Below, in pieces: positions 42,154 through 51,825 of a DNA stretch of 64,000 bases (position 1 is the first letter of the stretch; each line of letters starts with the position of its first letter). The translations under genes were made by a program, and so were the position numbers. The stretch is taken from assembly GCA_029259945.1 (NCBI GenBank), contig JAJDEF010000008.1, forward strand, positions 62,001 to 126,000, written 5' to 3'. The notes under the pieces were generated by a model. That model worked only from the letters and a program-made list of their open reading frames with translations, searched no databases and was not told where the DNA came from. Source of the stretch: Planctomycetota bacterium. GTDB taxonomy: Bacteria; Planctomycetota; Planctomycetia; Pirellulales; Lacipirellulaceae.

Positions 42154-42750
42154 TTAGGAACGCTCAACTTCGTCGGGCAACATGGCCTGTAGCTCTGCTT
42201 TCAACTGCAATCTCGCACGAAACAATCGACTCCGCACTGTTCCAACCGGCAACTGCAATATCTTGCCCATGGTTTCGTACGAGCAACCTTCCATTTCGCG
42301 CAGCACGAGTATCTGGCGATGCTCCGCTCCCAATTTTAATAGCGCAGCCTGCACGACTTCAACTCGCTCGCGTTCTATCATCCCGCGTTCTGGACTTGGC
42401 TGGCTATCCATCGGTTCCTCACCAACTTGCGTCTTTGTCTCGTCAACTGAAGCTACCGGTCGCCGTCGCCGACGATGACTCAACGCCAAATTCATTGCGA
42501 TCCGATACAACCACGTCGAAAACCGTGCCGCTCCTCGAAACGAATCCAATTTCACAAACGCCTGGACAAAGGCGTCCTGTACCACATCCAGCGCGTCTTC
42601 TCTCGACCCCAGTACGCGCACCAGCGTGTTGAACAACCGATCCTGGTAACGCTCGACCAATACGCCAAACGCCTCGGGGTCGCCTGCAAGCGTATCCTGC
42701 ACGGCTTGGTCGTCATCGGGTAGAACATCGTCGCTCAAGCTCGGCTCCAC
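42154..42750 (-). CDS. ECF-type RNA polymerase sigma factor
   Basis: 198 residues. Region 2 (AFGVLVERYQDRLFNTLVRV, EDALDVVQDAFVQAFVKLDSF, FSTWLYRIAMNLALSHRRRR) and region 4 (LGAEHRQILVLREMEGCSYETMGKILQLPVGTVRSRLFRAR) are complete. Starts with GTG at 42750. The anti-sigma gene follows directly. It is divergent from bioF, with a dispersed hairpin in the shared upstream region. Confidence 0.93.
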   Translation of the reverse strand: MEPSLSDDVLPDDDQAVQDTLAGDPEAFGVLVERYQDRLFNTLVRVLGSREDALDVVQDAFVQAFVKLDSFRGAARFSTWLYRIAMNLALSHRRRRRPVASVDETKTQVGEEPMDSQPSPERGMIERERVEVVQAALLKLGAEHRQILVLREMEGCSYETMGKILQLPVGTVRSRLFRARLQLKAELQAMLPDEVERS

Positions 42751-42803
42751 AAAATCTTAGACGTCATCCACGCCCCCAAAGTTCCCGTCGCAAAAACAAC
42801 CGC

Positions 42804-42831
42804 CATAGCCAAGCCATCCTGGCTTGAAATC
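42804..42831 (+). repeat. Dispersed hairpin, CATAGCC family, copy 9
   Basis: Stem AAGCCA / TGGCTT with TCC loop: both arms differ from copy 1 at matching positions. It lies between the divergent sigma gene and bioF. Confidence 0.8.
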
Positions 42832-42867
42832 CCCCCCAAACCGCCCCATTTTTGCTAACATTGAACC

Positions 42868-44052
42868 ATGGATCCGCTGCTCTGGATAGACGATGAACTC
42901 GACCGACTCGAAAGTGCCGACTTGCTGCGCAAACTACCCCCACCTCTGCAAGCGGCAGGGGCCACGGTCGAAATCGCGGGGGTGCAGGTCGTCAACTTCG
43001 CGTCGAACGACTACCTCGGCCTTGCCGCTGACCCACGCTTAATCGAAGCGGCCGCCAGCGCCTGCCAACAACAGGGCGTCGGACGCGGCGCAAGCCCTCT
43101 GGTTAGTGGCCGCTCAGAACTCCACGATCAACTCGAAAAAAGGCTCGCCCAGTTTTTTAAAGTCGATGCCTCGCTGCTGTTCCCCACCAGCTTCGCCGCC
43201 AATGCGGGAATCGTTCCCGCGCTTGTCGACCGAGGCGACGCCATCTACGGCGACGAAAAAAACCACGCTAGCATCATCGACGGCTGCCGACTTTCCCGTG
43301 CCGATCGACACATCTACCCACACACCGATGTCGATGCCCTCGAAAAACTACTCGCCAAAAGTGAGCCGTACCGACGCCGACTCATCGTTACCGACTCGCT
43401 CTTCAGCATGGATGGCGATCTCGCCCCTTTGCCTCAACTCGCGGCTCTTGCCGAAAAGTATGATGCCATGCTCATGGTGGACGAAGCCCATGCAATTGGC
43501 GTCTTTGGCGATCATGGGCGCGGTGTTGCCGAACACTTCGCCGCAACCAATCCCGTACTCGAACAGCACATTCATATACGCGTCGGCACCTTCGCCAAAG
43601 CGCTCGGCTCGGCGGGCGGATTCGTCTACGGCAGCGCCTCGCTCATTCGCTGGTTGGCCAATCGGGCTCGCACCTATGTCTTCTCTACCGCGCATCCTGC
43701 TGCGATCAGTGCCGCGGGGCTTGTTGCTCTCGACCTCGTCCACGCCGAACCTGACCGCCGAGCCACCGTTCTCGAGAATGCCCAATACCTTCGTGACCGA
43801 CTTCACGAACTTGACTGGAATACCGGCGCGTCAGCCAGTCAAATCATCCCGCTACCCATCGGCTCACCTGCCCGCACCATGCAAATCTCTCAATTCCTTC
43901 GCGATCGCGGCTTTTGGGTTCCTGGCATTCGCCCCCCCTCGGTCCCGCCAGACCAATCGCTCCTCCGCTTGGGTGTCACCGCCGCGCACACCCGTCAAAT
44001 GCTCGATTCACTAGTTTCGGCCCTGTCTGAGTCACAAAAAATCGCTGTTTAG
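42868..44052 (+). CDS. bioF: 8-amino-7-oxononanoate synthase
   Basis: 394 residues, PLP enzyme of biotin synthesis that joins pimeloyl thioester and alanine. Motifs: NFASNDYLGLA, GVGRGASPLVSG, VDEAHAIGVFG (PLP-binding Asp and His) and Lys244 in GTFAKALGSAGG. It could also be a related oxoamine synthase, since no other bio gene is here, but the length and motifs suit BioF. Confidence 0.87.
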   Translation: MDPLLWIDDELDRLESADLLRKLPPPLQAAGATVEIAGVQVVNFASNDYLGLAADPRLIEAAASACQQQGVGRGASPLVSGRSELHDQLEKRLAQFFKVDASLLFPTSFAANAGIVPALVDRGDAIYGDEKNHASIIDGCRLSRADRHIYPHTDVDALEKLLAKSEPYRRRLIVTDSLFSMDGDLAPLPQLAALAEKYDAMLMVDEAHAIGVFGDHGRGVAEHFAATNPVLEQHIHIRVGTFAKALGSAGGFVYGSASLIRWLANRARTYVFSTAHPAAISAAGLVALDLVHAEPDRRATVLENAQYLRDRLHELDWNTGASASQIIPLPIGSPARTMQISQFLRDRGFWVPGIRPPSVPPDQSLLRLGVTAAHTRQMLDSLVSALSESQKIAV

Positions 44053-44308
44053 CCCAACTGCCTACGCCTGTAGTATGGGGACAGATCGAACGATTTTTCC
44101 ATCCGATCTGAACCACCCCCACCCTCAGACGCGATACGTCTGAAATTGACGCAAGTAGTATCCTCATAAAAACTTGACGCTGCCCCAAGTCCTACTTACG
44201 ATCGAACTTACGGGGGCTTACTACAGCTACCCCCCTGTAGAACATTTGCCCGCCACCTCATACTGGTGCGAGCATCTACTGCCCCCTGTGCTTTGAAAGG
44301 AAACTCCT

Positions 44309-45523
44309 TTGACGCTGGTCGTACAAATTGTGTTAGTGCTCGCCCTGCTGGCCGGGATGATCGCGCCTTTTATTGGCAATAAACACTGGCACTGGAGCCA
44401 GTTAACACTTGTTGTTTGCATTACGCTCGCTGGCGTTGGATTCTTGTTTCTGGCTGCCGAAACGGTTCGCACCCATCATGTCCTTCGCGCAAAATTACCG
44501 AAGCTGGAAAAAGATCTAACCAATGCAAACACACAACACGAAAATCTCCTCCACGGTTCAGGCGATACCCAGGGCACCCTCGATCTTGAGCATCGCCTGC
44601 AGATGGTTGCCCGCGATCGCGGACGCGTTTGGCGACAAGTGATGCCCGTCGGCGAAGTCGACGACCAAGGCCAAGTCGAAGTGAAAATCGCACAACCCAA
44701 TCCTCACGGCTTGGCCGAGAGCACGATCGTTTTTGCTTTTGAAGCGGTCGAACCCAATCTCGACGACCCCACTGCTGCGGTCGAACCCTCCACCGGCAAA
44801 CAATTCCTCGGCGAATTCCGAGTGATCGAAGCCAAAGACTCTGGCGTGGTTCTTGAACCTGTCCAGCTCATCAATCCACGTACCGGCCAACGACTCGTCG
44901 AAAGCCCAGGTCCCTGGAGTCTCTACGAAACGATGCCTGCTGATCGACATTCCCTCTTTGCAGGCATGCCTGAAGAAGAGTTGCGGCAAATGATGCCCGC
45001 CGAAACGGTCGACGAATATCTTCGTCACGGCACGCCCGCCACAGCGGACGACAACGAATTCGAAGTGGTCGGCCTCGACGAAAATGATCAGCCCCTCGGC
45101 CCAGAAGACCTCGATCAAGCTGTCAAACGCCTCTACGATCGACCGCTACGCGACTACGCCTACCTTTTTGCCGAGCTAGCGCAACAGCGTGTTCTACTGT
45201 TGGCAAGAACCCAAGCAACCACCGAAGACAATGCCAAACTCGCCGAGTCGATCGAGAGTGCCCAACGACTTGGGAAATTTCGCCAGGAGCAAAAAGAGAT
45301 GCTCTCCGCTGACCTTGATGGGATGCAACACGACCGCCAAGCCATCGAGACCCATCGTAGCCGGGTGCTCAATATGCTTACTAACGCCAGAAAACAGATC
45401 GATGAGAGACTCAAAGAAAACTCGCAAATCGCTCGACAGCTGACGAATCTTCAACTCGGCCAGATTCAGCAGATCAACCAAACCGCTCCTGCTCCTGCCG
45501 GCGTCGAAACTCCCACCCCCTAG
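44309..45523 (+). CDS. Membrane-anchored coiled-coil protein of unknown function
   Basis: 404 residues, not recognised. Two N-terminal membrane helices (about 4-22 and 33-50), a first short coiled coil, a beta-rich middle (about 90-200) and a C-terminal coiled coil (about 290-385). It starts with TTG at 44309, 7 bases after AAAGGA. A rhomboid protease gene follows 69 bases later. Topology suggests a structural or secretion-linked envelope protein. Confidence 0.7.
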   Translation: MTLVVQIVLVLALLAGMIAPFIGNKHWHWSQLTLVVCITLAGVGFLFLAAETVRTHHVLRAKLPKLEKDLTNANTQHENLLHGSGDTQGTLDLEHRLQMVARDRGRVWRQVMPVGEVDDQGQVEVKIAQPNPHGLAESTIVFAFEAVEPNLDDPTAAVEPSTGKQFLGEFRVIEAKDSGVVLEPVQLINPRTGQRLVESPGPWSLYETMPADRHSLFAGMPEEELRQMMPAETVDEYLRHGTPATADDNEFEVVGLDENDQPLGPEDLDQAVKRLYDRPLRDYAYLFAELAQQRVLLLARTQATTEDNAKLAESIESAQRLGKFRQEQKEMLSADLDGMQHDRQAIETHRSRVLNMLTNARKQIDERLKENSQIARQLTNLQLGQIQQINQTAPAPAGVETPTP

Positions 45524-45592
45524 CATTCTGTCAAACGGTGCTATCGCGGACTCCCCTTTTCGCCTTGCCCCTCGCTCTGTACCCTTGCTGTC

Positions 45593-46447
45593 ATGGGACT
45601 CTACGACCGAGACTATGGACGCGATGATGGCCGTTGGCAGCCGGGGATTCACCTCGGCGGGGCACGCACGCTCACCACCAACCTGGTGCTACTGACGGCG
45701 GGCATCTACCTCCTTCAGATATTCACGAATGGTTGGGTCACCAGCCTTTTCTCTCTCCACGGCAATGCACTCGCCCAGCCCTGGCGAATCTTCGAGTTTC
45801 TCACCTACGGCTTCCTGCACGATCCCGGGCATTTCCCGCACATCCTCTTCAACATGTTCGGCCTCTGGATGTTCGGGCGTACGGTGGAATCGAGATATGG
45901 CCGCCGCGAATACTTGGCCTTCTATCTTTACGCCATCGTATTTGCGGGAGGTGCGTGGTACGCCGCCGAGTTTTTTGCCAACAAAACACAGATGCCTATC
46001 CAAATGCTCGGCGCATCGGGGGGGCTTAGCGCCGTCTTGATTTTGTTCGCGCTCAACTTCCCCCGACAAAAAATCTATATCTTGGGCTTATTTCCCATCC
46101 CTGCCTGGGCCTTTGCCATCTTTTTTATCGGACACGATTTTTTCGAGGCTCTCAATCGAACGAGCAATGTAGCTGTCACCGCACATCTGGGCGGTGCGCT
46201 GTTTGCTTATCTCTACTTCCGCAACGGATGGAAACTCGAACAGTGGCTTCCACAAGGCTGGTCGCTTCCACGACCACGATCGCGCACGAGTCTGCATATT
46301 CACAAACCCACCGATCATGATTCTGAAACCGAACAACGGGTTGACGAAATCCTGAAAAAAATCCAAACCGAGGGGCAAGACAGCCTCACCTGGCGCGAAC
46401 GACGTACCCTAGAAAAAGCAAGCAAAGAGTATCGCAAAAAGCACTGA
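45593..46447 (+). CDS. Rhomboid-family intramembrane serine protease
   Basis: 284 residues, six-helix rhomboid. His83 and Asn87 (HILFNMFGLWMFG), catalytic Ser142 (GASGGLSAV) and catalytic His198 (TAHLGGALFAYLYF) are all present. The C-terminal cytoplasmic 70 residues are charged, with RVDEILKKIQTEGQDSLTWRERRTLEKASKEYR-type ends: a short helical segment often seen in this family. The preceding membrane protein could be a substrate, which is only inference. Confidence 0.9.
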   Translation: MGLYDRDYGRDDGRWQPGIHLGGARTLTTNLVLLTAGIYLLQIFTNGWVTSLFSLHGNALAQPWRIFEFLTYGFLHDPGHFPHILFNMFGLWMFGRTVESRYGRREYLAFYLYAIVFAGGAWYAAEFFANKTQMPIQMLGASGGLSAVLILFALNFPRQKIYILGLFPIPAWAFAIFFIGHDFFEALNRTSNVAVTAHLGGALFAYLYFRNGWKLEQWLPQGWSLPRPRSRTSLHIHKPTDHDSETEQRVDEILKKIQTEGQDSLTWRERRTLEKASKEYRKKH

Positions 46448-46472
46448 CCCCTGACCTCTCATCCCTAACCGT

Positions 46473-47396
46473 ATGCCACGAAGCCGACACCGATACTGGT
46501 GGGCCCTTCTATTGGTTCTCCCCGGGCCGATCGCGCTCGGTGTACGGCACTTCGAACGCATCAGCACTGCCGCCCCATCTTTCTCTCCACTCGCGCTCGA
46601 CACCTCTGCAGGAATGGTTCTCATCCCTGCCGGCACGTTCGTCATGGGGAGTCCTCGCCCCAATTCCGCCGACCAACGACCTGCCCACACCCTGCAGATT
46701 GATTCCTTTTGGCTCGACGAAACCCCGGTCACGAATCGCCAGTTTGCCCAGTTCGTCGGGCAGACAAATCATCAAACCACGGCCGAACGGCAAGGGCATT
46801 CGCAAGTCTTCGACCCGCACACCGGCATCGGTCAGCAAGTCATCGGCGCCAACTGGCAACATCCCAAAGGCTCCACAAGTTCGCTCGCCGGCAGAGAAAA
46901 CTATCCTGTTGTCCACGTCTCGTGGTACGACGCCAACGCCTACGCCGCTTGGGCAAACAAACGACTACCCACCGAAGCCGAGTACGAATTTGCTGCCCGT
47001 GGCGGCATCAACGACAGCCGCTACCCCTGGGGCCACGAATTGACGCCTCGCAAGCAATATCGGGCGAATTACTGGCAAGGCACGTTCCCTGGCGGCAATC
47101 AAAGCGATGATGGGTTCTTGGGGCTCTCACCGGTAAAAACCTATCCGCCTAATCGGTTTGCACTCTACGACATCGTCGGCAACGCTTGGCAGTGGTGCGC
47201 CGACCGCTACCAGCCTGACTACTACGGACACAGTCCCACAAAAAACCCGGTCGGCCCTACCCAGGGCGAAAATCGCCTACGTCGAGGCGGAAGCTGGCTT
47301 TCCACGGCGACGAACCACCAACTAAGAATCGCCCATCGCAGCCCCGCCCTTCCCAGCCAAACCTCCAACCAAACCAGTTTCCGCTGCGCCAAATAA
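46473..47396 (+). CDS. FGE/SUMF1-like protein lacking the active-site cysteines
   Basis: 307 residues. N-terminal membrane or signal segment (8-24), then the FGE-type domain: MVLIPAGTFVMGS, DETPVTNRQFAQFVGQT, PVVHVSWYDANAYAAWANKRLPTEAEYEFAARGG, YPWGHE, NAWQWCADRY, RRGGSWLS. True FGE has Cys after RGGSW and again five residues on; here Ser and a non-Cys residue stand there. So conversion of sulfatase cysteines is unlikely. It is 25 bases after the rhomboid gene. Confidence 0.85.
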   Translation: MPRSRHRYWWALLLVLPGPIALGVRHFERISTAAPSFSPLALDTSAGMVLIPAGTFVMGSPRPNSADQRPAHTLQIDSFWLDETPVTNRQFAQFVGQTNHQTTAERQGHSQVFDPHTGIGQQVIGANWQHPKGSTSSLAGRENYPVVHVSWYDANAYAAWANKRLPTEAEYEFAARGGINDSRYPWGHELTPRKQYRANYWQGTFPGGNQSDDGFLGLSPVKTYPPNRFALYDIVGNAWQWCADRYQPDYYGHSPTKNPVGPTQGENRLRRGGSWLSTATNHQLRIAHRSPALPSQTSNQTSFRCAK

Positions 47397-47409
47397 TTCG
47401 GCGTTCAAG

Positions 47410-47440
47410 TCCGTGTTCATTTGCGTCCATCCGTGGTAAA
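47410..47440 (+). repeat. GTGTTCATTTGCGTCCATCC-type dispersed repeat
   Basis: TCCGTGTTCATTTGCGTCCA then TCCGTGGTAAA, directly before the epimerase gene. Related to 34284 and 25567. Confidence 0.7.
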
Positions 47441-47452
47441 TCTAGGGGCGCC

Positions 47453-48367
47453 ATGAACGCCTCACCTAAAACCATCCTCGTCACTGGTTCTACCGGCTTG
47501 ATCGGACCCGCTCTCGTCCAAGCTCTCGAAGCCGCCGGGCACCAAGTCGTTCGCGCCGTTCGCCGCGCGGTCAACGACCCAAAAACAGAAACCGAGTGGG
47601 ATCCCGCCGCCGGAAAAATCGACCGCGACCGTCTCGAAGGTCTCGATGCGGTCATCCACCTCGCTGGCGCCAACATCGCTGGCAAACGTTGGACCTCTGC
47701 CTACAAGCAACAGCTTCTCGACAGCCGCACCCAAGGCACCACCCTGCTCAGCGAAACCCTCGCCCAGCTCGACCGCAAACCGGCAGTCTTCGCCTGCGCT
47801 TCGGCGATCGGCTTTTATGGCAATCGGGGCAACGAGCAGCTCACCGAATCTTCGCCCCCCGGGGATGGCTTTCTGCCCGAAGTCTGCCTGCAATGGGAAC
47901 ACGCTTGCCAAGCGGCCCGCGATGCAGGGATCCGCGTCGCCAATCTACGCATCGGCGTCGTGCTTAGCCCCGACGGCGGCGCGCTCTCTAGCATGCTCAC
48001 CCCATTCAAGCTCGGCATGGGCGGGCGCATCGGCAATGGCCACCAGCATTTCAGTTGGATCTCGCTGTCCGACGTGGTTCAAGCGATTCCCTTCATCCTC
48101 GCCAACGACGCGCTCGACGGCCCGATCAATCTTGTCGCGCCCCACGCCGTCACCAATCGTGACTTCACCAAGGCCCTAGGTAAGGTGCTCCGCCGCCCGA
48201 CTATTTCCCCCATGCCCGCCTTTGCCGCCCGGCTGCTCTTTGGAGAAATGGCCGATTCGCTGCTCCTAGCCAGCACCCACGTCCTACCTCAAAAATTAAC
48301 TGAAGCCGGATTCGATTTCCAACACTCCAACCTAGAACCTGCTCTACGCGGTCTGCTGAAAAAGTAA
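47453..48367 (+). CDS. TIGR01777-type NAD(P)-dependent epimerase (SDR39U1-like)
   Basis: 304 residues, extended short-chain dehydrogenase fold. TGSTGLIGPALVQALEAAGH nucleotide-binding start, HLAGANIAGKRWT, SRTQGTTLLSETLA, SAIGFYGNRG (active-site Tyr) and FSWISLSDVVQAI. C-terminal family tail GFDFQHSNLEPALRGLL. Substrate unknown. It follows the FGE-like gene on the plus strand, separated by a dispersed repeat. Confidence 0.9.
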   Translation: MNASPKTILVTGSTGLIGPALVQALEAAGHQVVRAVRRAVNDPKTETEWDPAAGKIDRDRLEGLDAVIHLAGANIAGKRWTSAYKQQLLDSRTQGTTLLSETLAQLDRKPAVFACASAIGFYGNRGNEQLTESSPPGDGFLPEVCLQWEHACQAARDAGIRVANLRIGVVLSPDGGALSSMLTPFKLGMGGRIGNGHQHFSWISLSDVVQAIPFILANDALDGPINLVAPHAVTNRDFTKALGKVLRRPTISPMPAFAARLLFGEMADSLLLASTHVLPQKLTEAGFDFQHSNLEPALRGLLKK

Positions 48368-48411
48368 GAATTGCGCCAAGTGCTACACAACCGAAACGTG
48401 GATGGTTACGT

Positions 48412-50595
48412 TCAAACTGAAGCGACTGCGGCTGCTTCGACCATGCGTTGTTCGGCGAGTTGGGTGTCGAGGGCGAGGCGCATGGTGACACTCCAGCAGC
48501 CGTTGGCGTCGGCGACGACGTGCCAATGAGGGACGACTGCAACCGACTGATGGACAAGCTCGAAACCGCCTTCCGATTGGCTGACTGTTTCGACGGCATA
48601 GGTCCATACAGAAGTAGCTCGATCGAATGCCAGGCCCACATCAATGCCGAGCCATTGGTCGACCAAGCCTAAGTGGTTCGTATCAGCCAAGTCGAGCTGG
48701 TTTCCTAGTTGGCCAAGGGAATTCCCTTCGGCATCGCGGAAGTATCGATCATCGGCGCCTGACGGTAGGCCGGCAAAATTGAACTCCGGCGCAAAATGGA
48801 CGGGGACATTAGGCGGCAAGTTCTCAAGGAGGTATGCAATCTCAAGCACCGCTTCGTCGGCGTTGAGCGTCACTCCTTTGGTGATTTTTAAGGGATGTCC
48901 CAGGACGTTGCCTTCTCGAACCAACTGTAGCTGCATACGGTCTTTGCTGCGACGCAGTTTGGCCTCGTACGCCCCATGCACAAAGTCGCCCTGCTCAGTG
49001 GCCTCGCCCGACGCGACATTCGTCGGGGAAACGTCTGGAGGATAGAAATGATCGACCAGCGAATTGCGTTTCCAGCTATCGCAACCAAGCCGTTCGTTGA
49101 GGCCTTCCTGTTTGAACACTACGCGGTCGTGGATGCTGGCCACATCGCCTTCGGCAGAAGAAGGGCCTTGCAAAACTTTGCGATGGTAAGACTCGGAACG
49201 GCGAGTGAGTGTTGCTTGTAGGTTGTGGCAGATCGACTTGACGTCGAGTTCGTAAAGCTGCCCACCCTCAACTGGCGCGATCAATGTCATCAAACGTTTG
49301 TTTGCCAAACGGATTTCGGGACGTCCATCTAAATTGTAATCGTCAGCATCCAATTCAACCCAAGATTGCTGATCGGCTTGCCAACCACGGCCCTCGGCTT
49401 GATCGAGCAAGTTATCTGCAGCAATCAAATGATTGTAAATCGCGTTGCGAAGGTGTGGTAAATAAGTGCCTCCGAACGCCCCATGCCAGAAGCCACAATT
49501 GCATTGTCCACGGTAAAGCTCCAGTCGAGCCTGATCGATCAACTCGCCACCGCCCCCCTGGCGAACGACCTCTTGCAGTCGACCACTGACCATCTGCATG
49601 CGGGAATACATCTCGTTGGTTTCGGGATATTTCACTTTGAAATTGCGCCAGAATCCGCCGCGCACGAATGGTGAAATACGCTGCCACTGGCCTTGCTGCT
49701 CAAGATCGTGGTGGATGTCTTCGTATTCGTTAATTTTGGCTGCTGGCAAAGCCCATTCGGTCATTTCCCGATAACTGCCTTCGGGAATATAAAGTTTGCC
49801 GAGTGGCGGAACGCTGCCGATGGCCTCGCTAGGAGTCGTGACTTTGAGCCAATCGTCGTTGGTCACCAGGGCATCGAAAAACTGCGCCAACCATCCGCGA
49901 TCGTAGACGTGTTCTTTGGTGCCTGGCCAAGTACCAAATTTCTCGCCATCGTCGCCAAAAACAACGACCGCCCCAGGGTGGCTTTCAGCGATCTGGCGGA
50001 GATAGTTGATACTTTCTTCTGGCTGCTGAAAAGGAATCATGTAGCGCATTGGTTCGCTACCAGGCAGTACCTTGAGAACATTGGTGTTGTCTTCGGTAAC
50101 GTAGTAGCCGTGGAGCTGCTCTTCGTTCAGACCGGCATTTTTGAAATGGAAATCGTCGAGGAGGGTGTATTCGATGTTTGCGTGCACTAAGTCGCTGGCC
50201 ATCGATTGTTCCCACACCCGTTCAGGCACCCACATGCCACGGATCGTTGCCCCGAGACGTTGCTGTAGCCACTCGGTGTAAGCGGTAATCTGGCCCACGC
50301 GATCTCGCGAAGGAATCATTGCCAGAATGGGCTCGAAGTAGGCGCCGCCAAGAATTTCAATCCGACCGTTGGCAACAAACGCGGCTAGGCGGTCGACGTA
50401 TTCTGGATGATTGGCATCGAGCCATTCCATCAACGAACCGCTGGTGTGCAGCCCGATTTGTAGCTGCTCGTAACGTTCAAAAACGTCAAGGAATGGCAGG
50501 TAACTATCTTGGTAGGCTTGCTCGAAGACGCCGTCAAAATTGCCGACAGGCTGATGGTTGTGCAGTACGAGTACAAGACGTAGCGGATGATTCAT
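48412..50595 (-). CDS. GH57 alpha-glucan enzyme (4-alpha-glucanotransferase / alpha-amylase type)
   Basis: 727 residues. GH57 motifs in order: HNHQPVGNF (12-20), GGAYFEP (83-89), WVPER with nucleophile Glu125, GDDGEKFG with acid/base Asp216, and YIPEGSYREMTEWALP. The C-terminal half is the beta-rich domain found with GH57 glucanotransferases. It would rearrange or cut alpha-1,4-glucans. Nearby glgA and galT on the same strand suggest glycogen metabolism. The 207-base gap to galT suggests its own promoter. Confidence 0.88.
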   Translation of the reverse strand: MNHPLRLVLVLHNHQPVGNFDGVFEQAYQDSYLPFLDVFERYEQLQIGLHTSGSLMEWLDANHPEYVDRLAAFVANGRIEILGGAYFEPILAMIPSRDRVGQITAYTEWLQQRLGATIRGMWVPERVWEQSMASDLVHANIEYTLLDDFHFKNAGLNEEQLHGYYVTEDNTNVLKVLPGSEPMRYMIPFQQPEESINYLRQIAESHPGAVVVFGDDGEKFGTWPGTKEHVYDRGWLAQFFDALVTNDDWLKVTTPSEAIGSVPPLGKLYIPEGSYREMTEWALPAAKINEYEDIHHDLEQQGQWQRISPFVRGGFWRNFKVKYPETNEMYSRMQMVSGRLQEVVRQGGGGELIDQARLELYRGQCNCGFWHGAFGGTYLPHLRNAIYNHLIAADNLLDQAEGRGWQADQQSWVELDADDYNLDGRPEIRLANKRLMTLIAPVEGGQLYELDVKSICHNLQATLTRRSESYHRKVLQGPSSAEGDVASIHDRVVFKQEGLNERLGCDSWKRNSLVDHFYPPDVSPTNVASGEATEQGDFVHGAYEAKLRRSKDRMQLQLVREGNVLGHPLKITKGVTLNADEAVLEIAYLLENLPPNVPVHFAPEFNFAGLPSGADDRYFRDAEGNSLGQLGNQLDLADTNHLGLVDQWLGIDVGLAFDRATSVWTYAVETVSQSEGGFELVHQSVAVVPHWHVVADANGCWSVTMRLALDTQLAEQRMVEAAAVASV

Positions 50596-50802
50596 GGTGA
50601 TATTGGATGGCTGTCGCGTTTGAGAGTGTACTATCAGTCGGTGGGTTTCTCTTAAGATTGCTGGTCAGCGAGAGTTCGGCTAGCAGGTAGCTGCTCATCT
50701 TTATGGATTGATTGGCAAAATCGACCGACTCGGTCTCACCAGATGCTACAGACCTCAGAAGCACCGAAGCCAACCCATCTTACTGAATCAGCCTATCTGC
50801 GT

Positions 50803-51825
50803 TTAGACCGCTGCTTCCAGAAGCATTTTAGCCGCTCTTTCTGGCGAAAGTGGATTGATAAAGAGCCCTGTTCCCCACTCAAACCCCGCTAGATGGGTAG
50901 TTCGCGGTACGATTTCTAGGTGCCAATGGTAGGGTGCCGATTCTTCTTCACCAAAAGGCACCGTACGCAGAAGGAGATTGTACGATAATTCTGGCAACAC
51001 AACATGCAGTTTTCTGAGGACTTGGTTTAGAACTTTTGCTAGCGAAAAAGCGTCGTCGTTGCTTAGCTCGCGATAGTCTGACTGGTGCTTGGTAGGCAGA
51101 ATCCAGGTCTCATAGGGCTGCCGTCCAGCGTAGGCACAGAATGCCGCGAATTGCCCCTCTTCGAATACTAGTCGGGTGCGCTGATCGAGTTCCTGGGCAA
51201 GCAAATCACAAACTAGACACCTCTGGTGGCGTTGGTAGTACTCACTTGCGCCCCGCATTTCGTTTTCTAAGGCTGCCGGTATAAATGGAAAGGCAACGAC
51301 TTGGCTATGGATATGCTCAAGCGTGGCCCCTGCTGCGAAGCCAACGTTTTTGAATATCTGTACATAACGTATTTGCGGATCGGTGGACCAATGCTTCAAA
51401 CGATCTCGATAAACTTGCAAAACAGTTGCTAGTTGTTCAACGGAAATTTCTGTGACATCTTGGACATGACGAGCTGACTCGATGATCACCTCATGCGCAC
51501 CATAGGCTTGCTCTGGCGGAGAGAAAGGGGATTGCACACCACTCGATTCAGGGATTGTTAAATGGGCTGCCACCGCTGGATACTTGTTCGGAATCACCCG
51601 AACCTGCCAATTACCAACCTTGTCGAACACCTCGAGCGACGGGCTGGGTGTTTGGCGCTCGGCTCCGACACAAAACGGGCAATTGTCTTCCGCTGCGGCT
51701 TGCCGTGCGGGTGTCGAACTTGGTACGAGAAAATCGCTCGGTCGACCGGCGCGCCCCTCGACGATTAGCACCTTTCGACCGGAGATTGGATCTGTACGTA
51801 ACTCTGAAACCGGTACGTAGGTCAA
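50803..51825 (-). CDS. galT: Galactose-1-phosphate uridylyltransferase family (GalT)
   Basis: 340 residues, HIT superfamily. Zinc pair Cys49/Cys52 (NCPFCVG), active site His171-x-His173-x-Gln175 (EHIHSQ) and a further CLVC pair near residue 200. Galactose-1-phosphate is the classical substrate; in a glgA/GH57 setting it may act on another sugar-1-phosphate. TTG at 51825 overlaps the glgA stop as TTGA and gives the family start (TYVPVSELRTDPISGRKVLI). A GTG start at 51855 is less likely. Confidence 0.85.
   Translation of the reverse strand: MTYVPVSELRTDPISGRKVLIVEGRAGRPSDFLVPSSTPARQAAAEDNCPFCVGAERQTPSPSLEVFDKVGNWQVRVIPNKYPAVAAHLTIPESSGVQSPFSPPEQAYGAHEVIIESARHVQDVTEISVEQLATVLQVYRDRLKHWSTDPQIRYVQIFKNVGFAAGATLEHIHSQVVAFPFIPAALENEMRGASEYYQRHQRCLVCDLLAQELDQRTRLVFEEGQFAAFCAYAGRQPYETWILPTKHQSDYRELSNDDAFSLAKVLNQVLRKLHVVLPELSYNLLLRTVPFGEEESAPYHWHLEIVPRTTHLAGFEWGTGLFINPLSPERAAKMLLEAAV

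Noticed and set aside
44082..44110. Terminator after bioF
   Set aside because: CAGATCG / CGATCTG can pair, but there is no T-run following and the stem is short.
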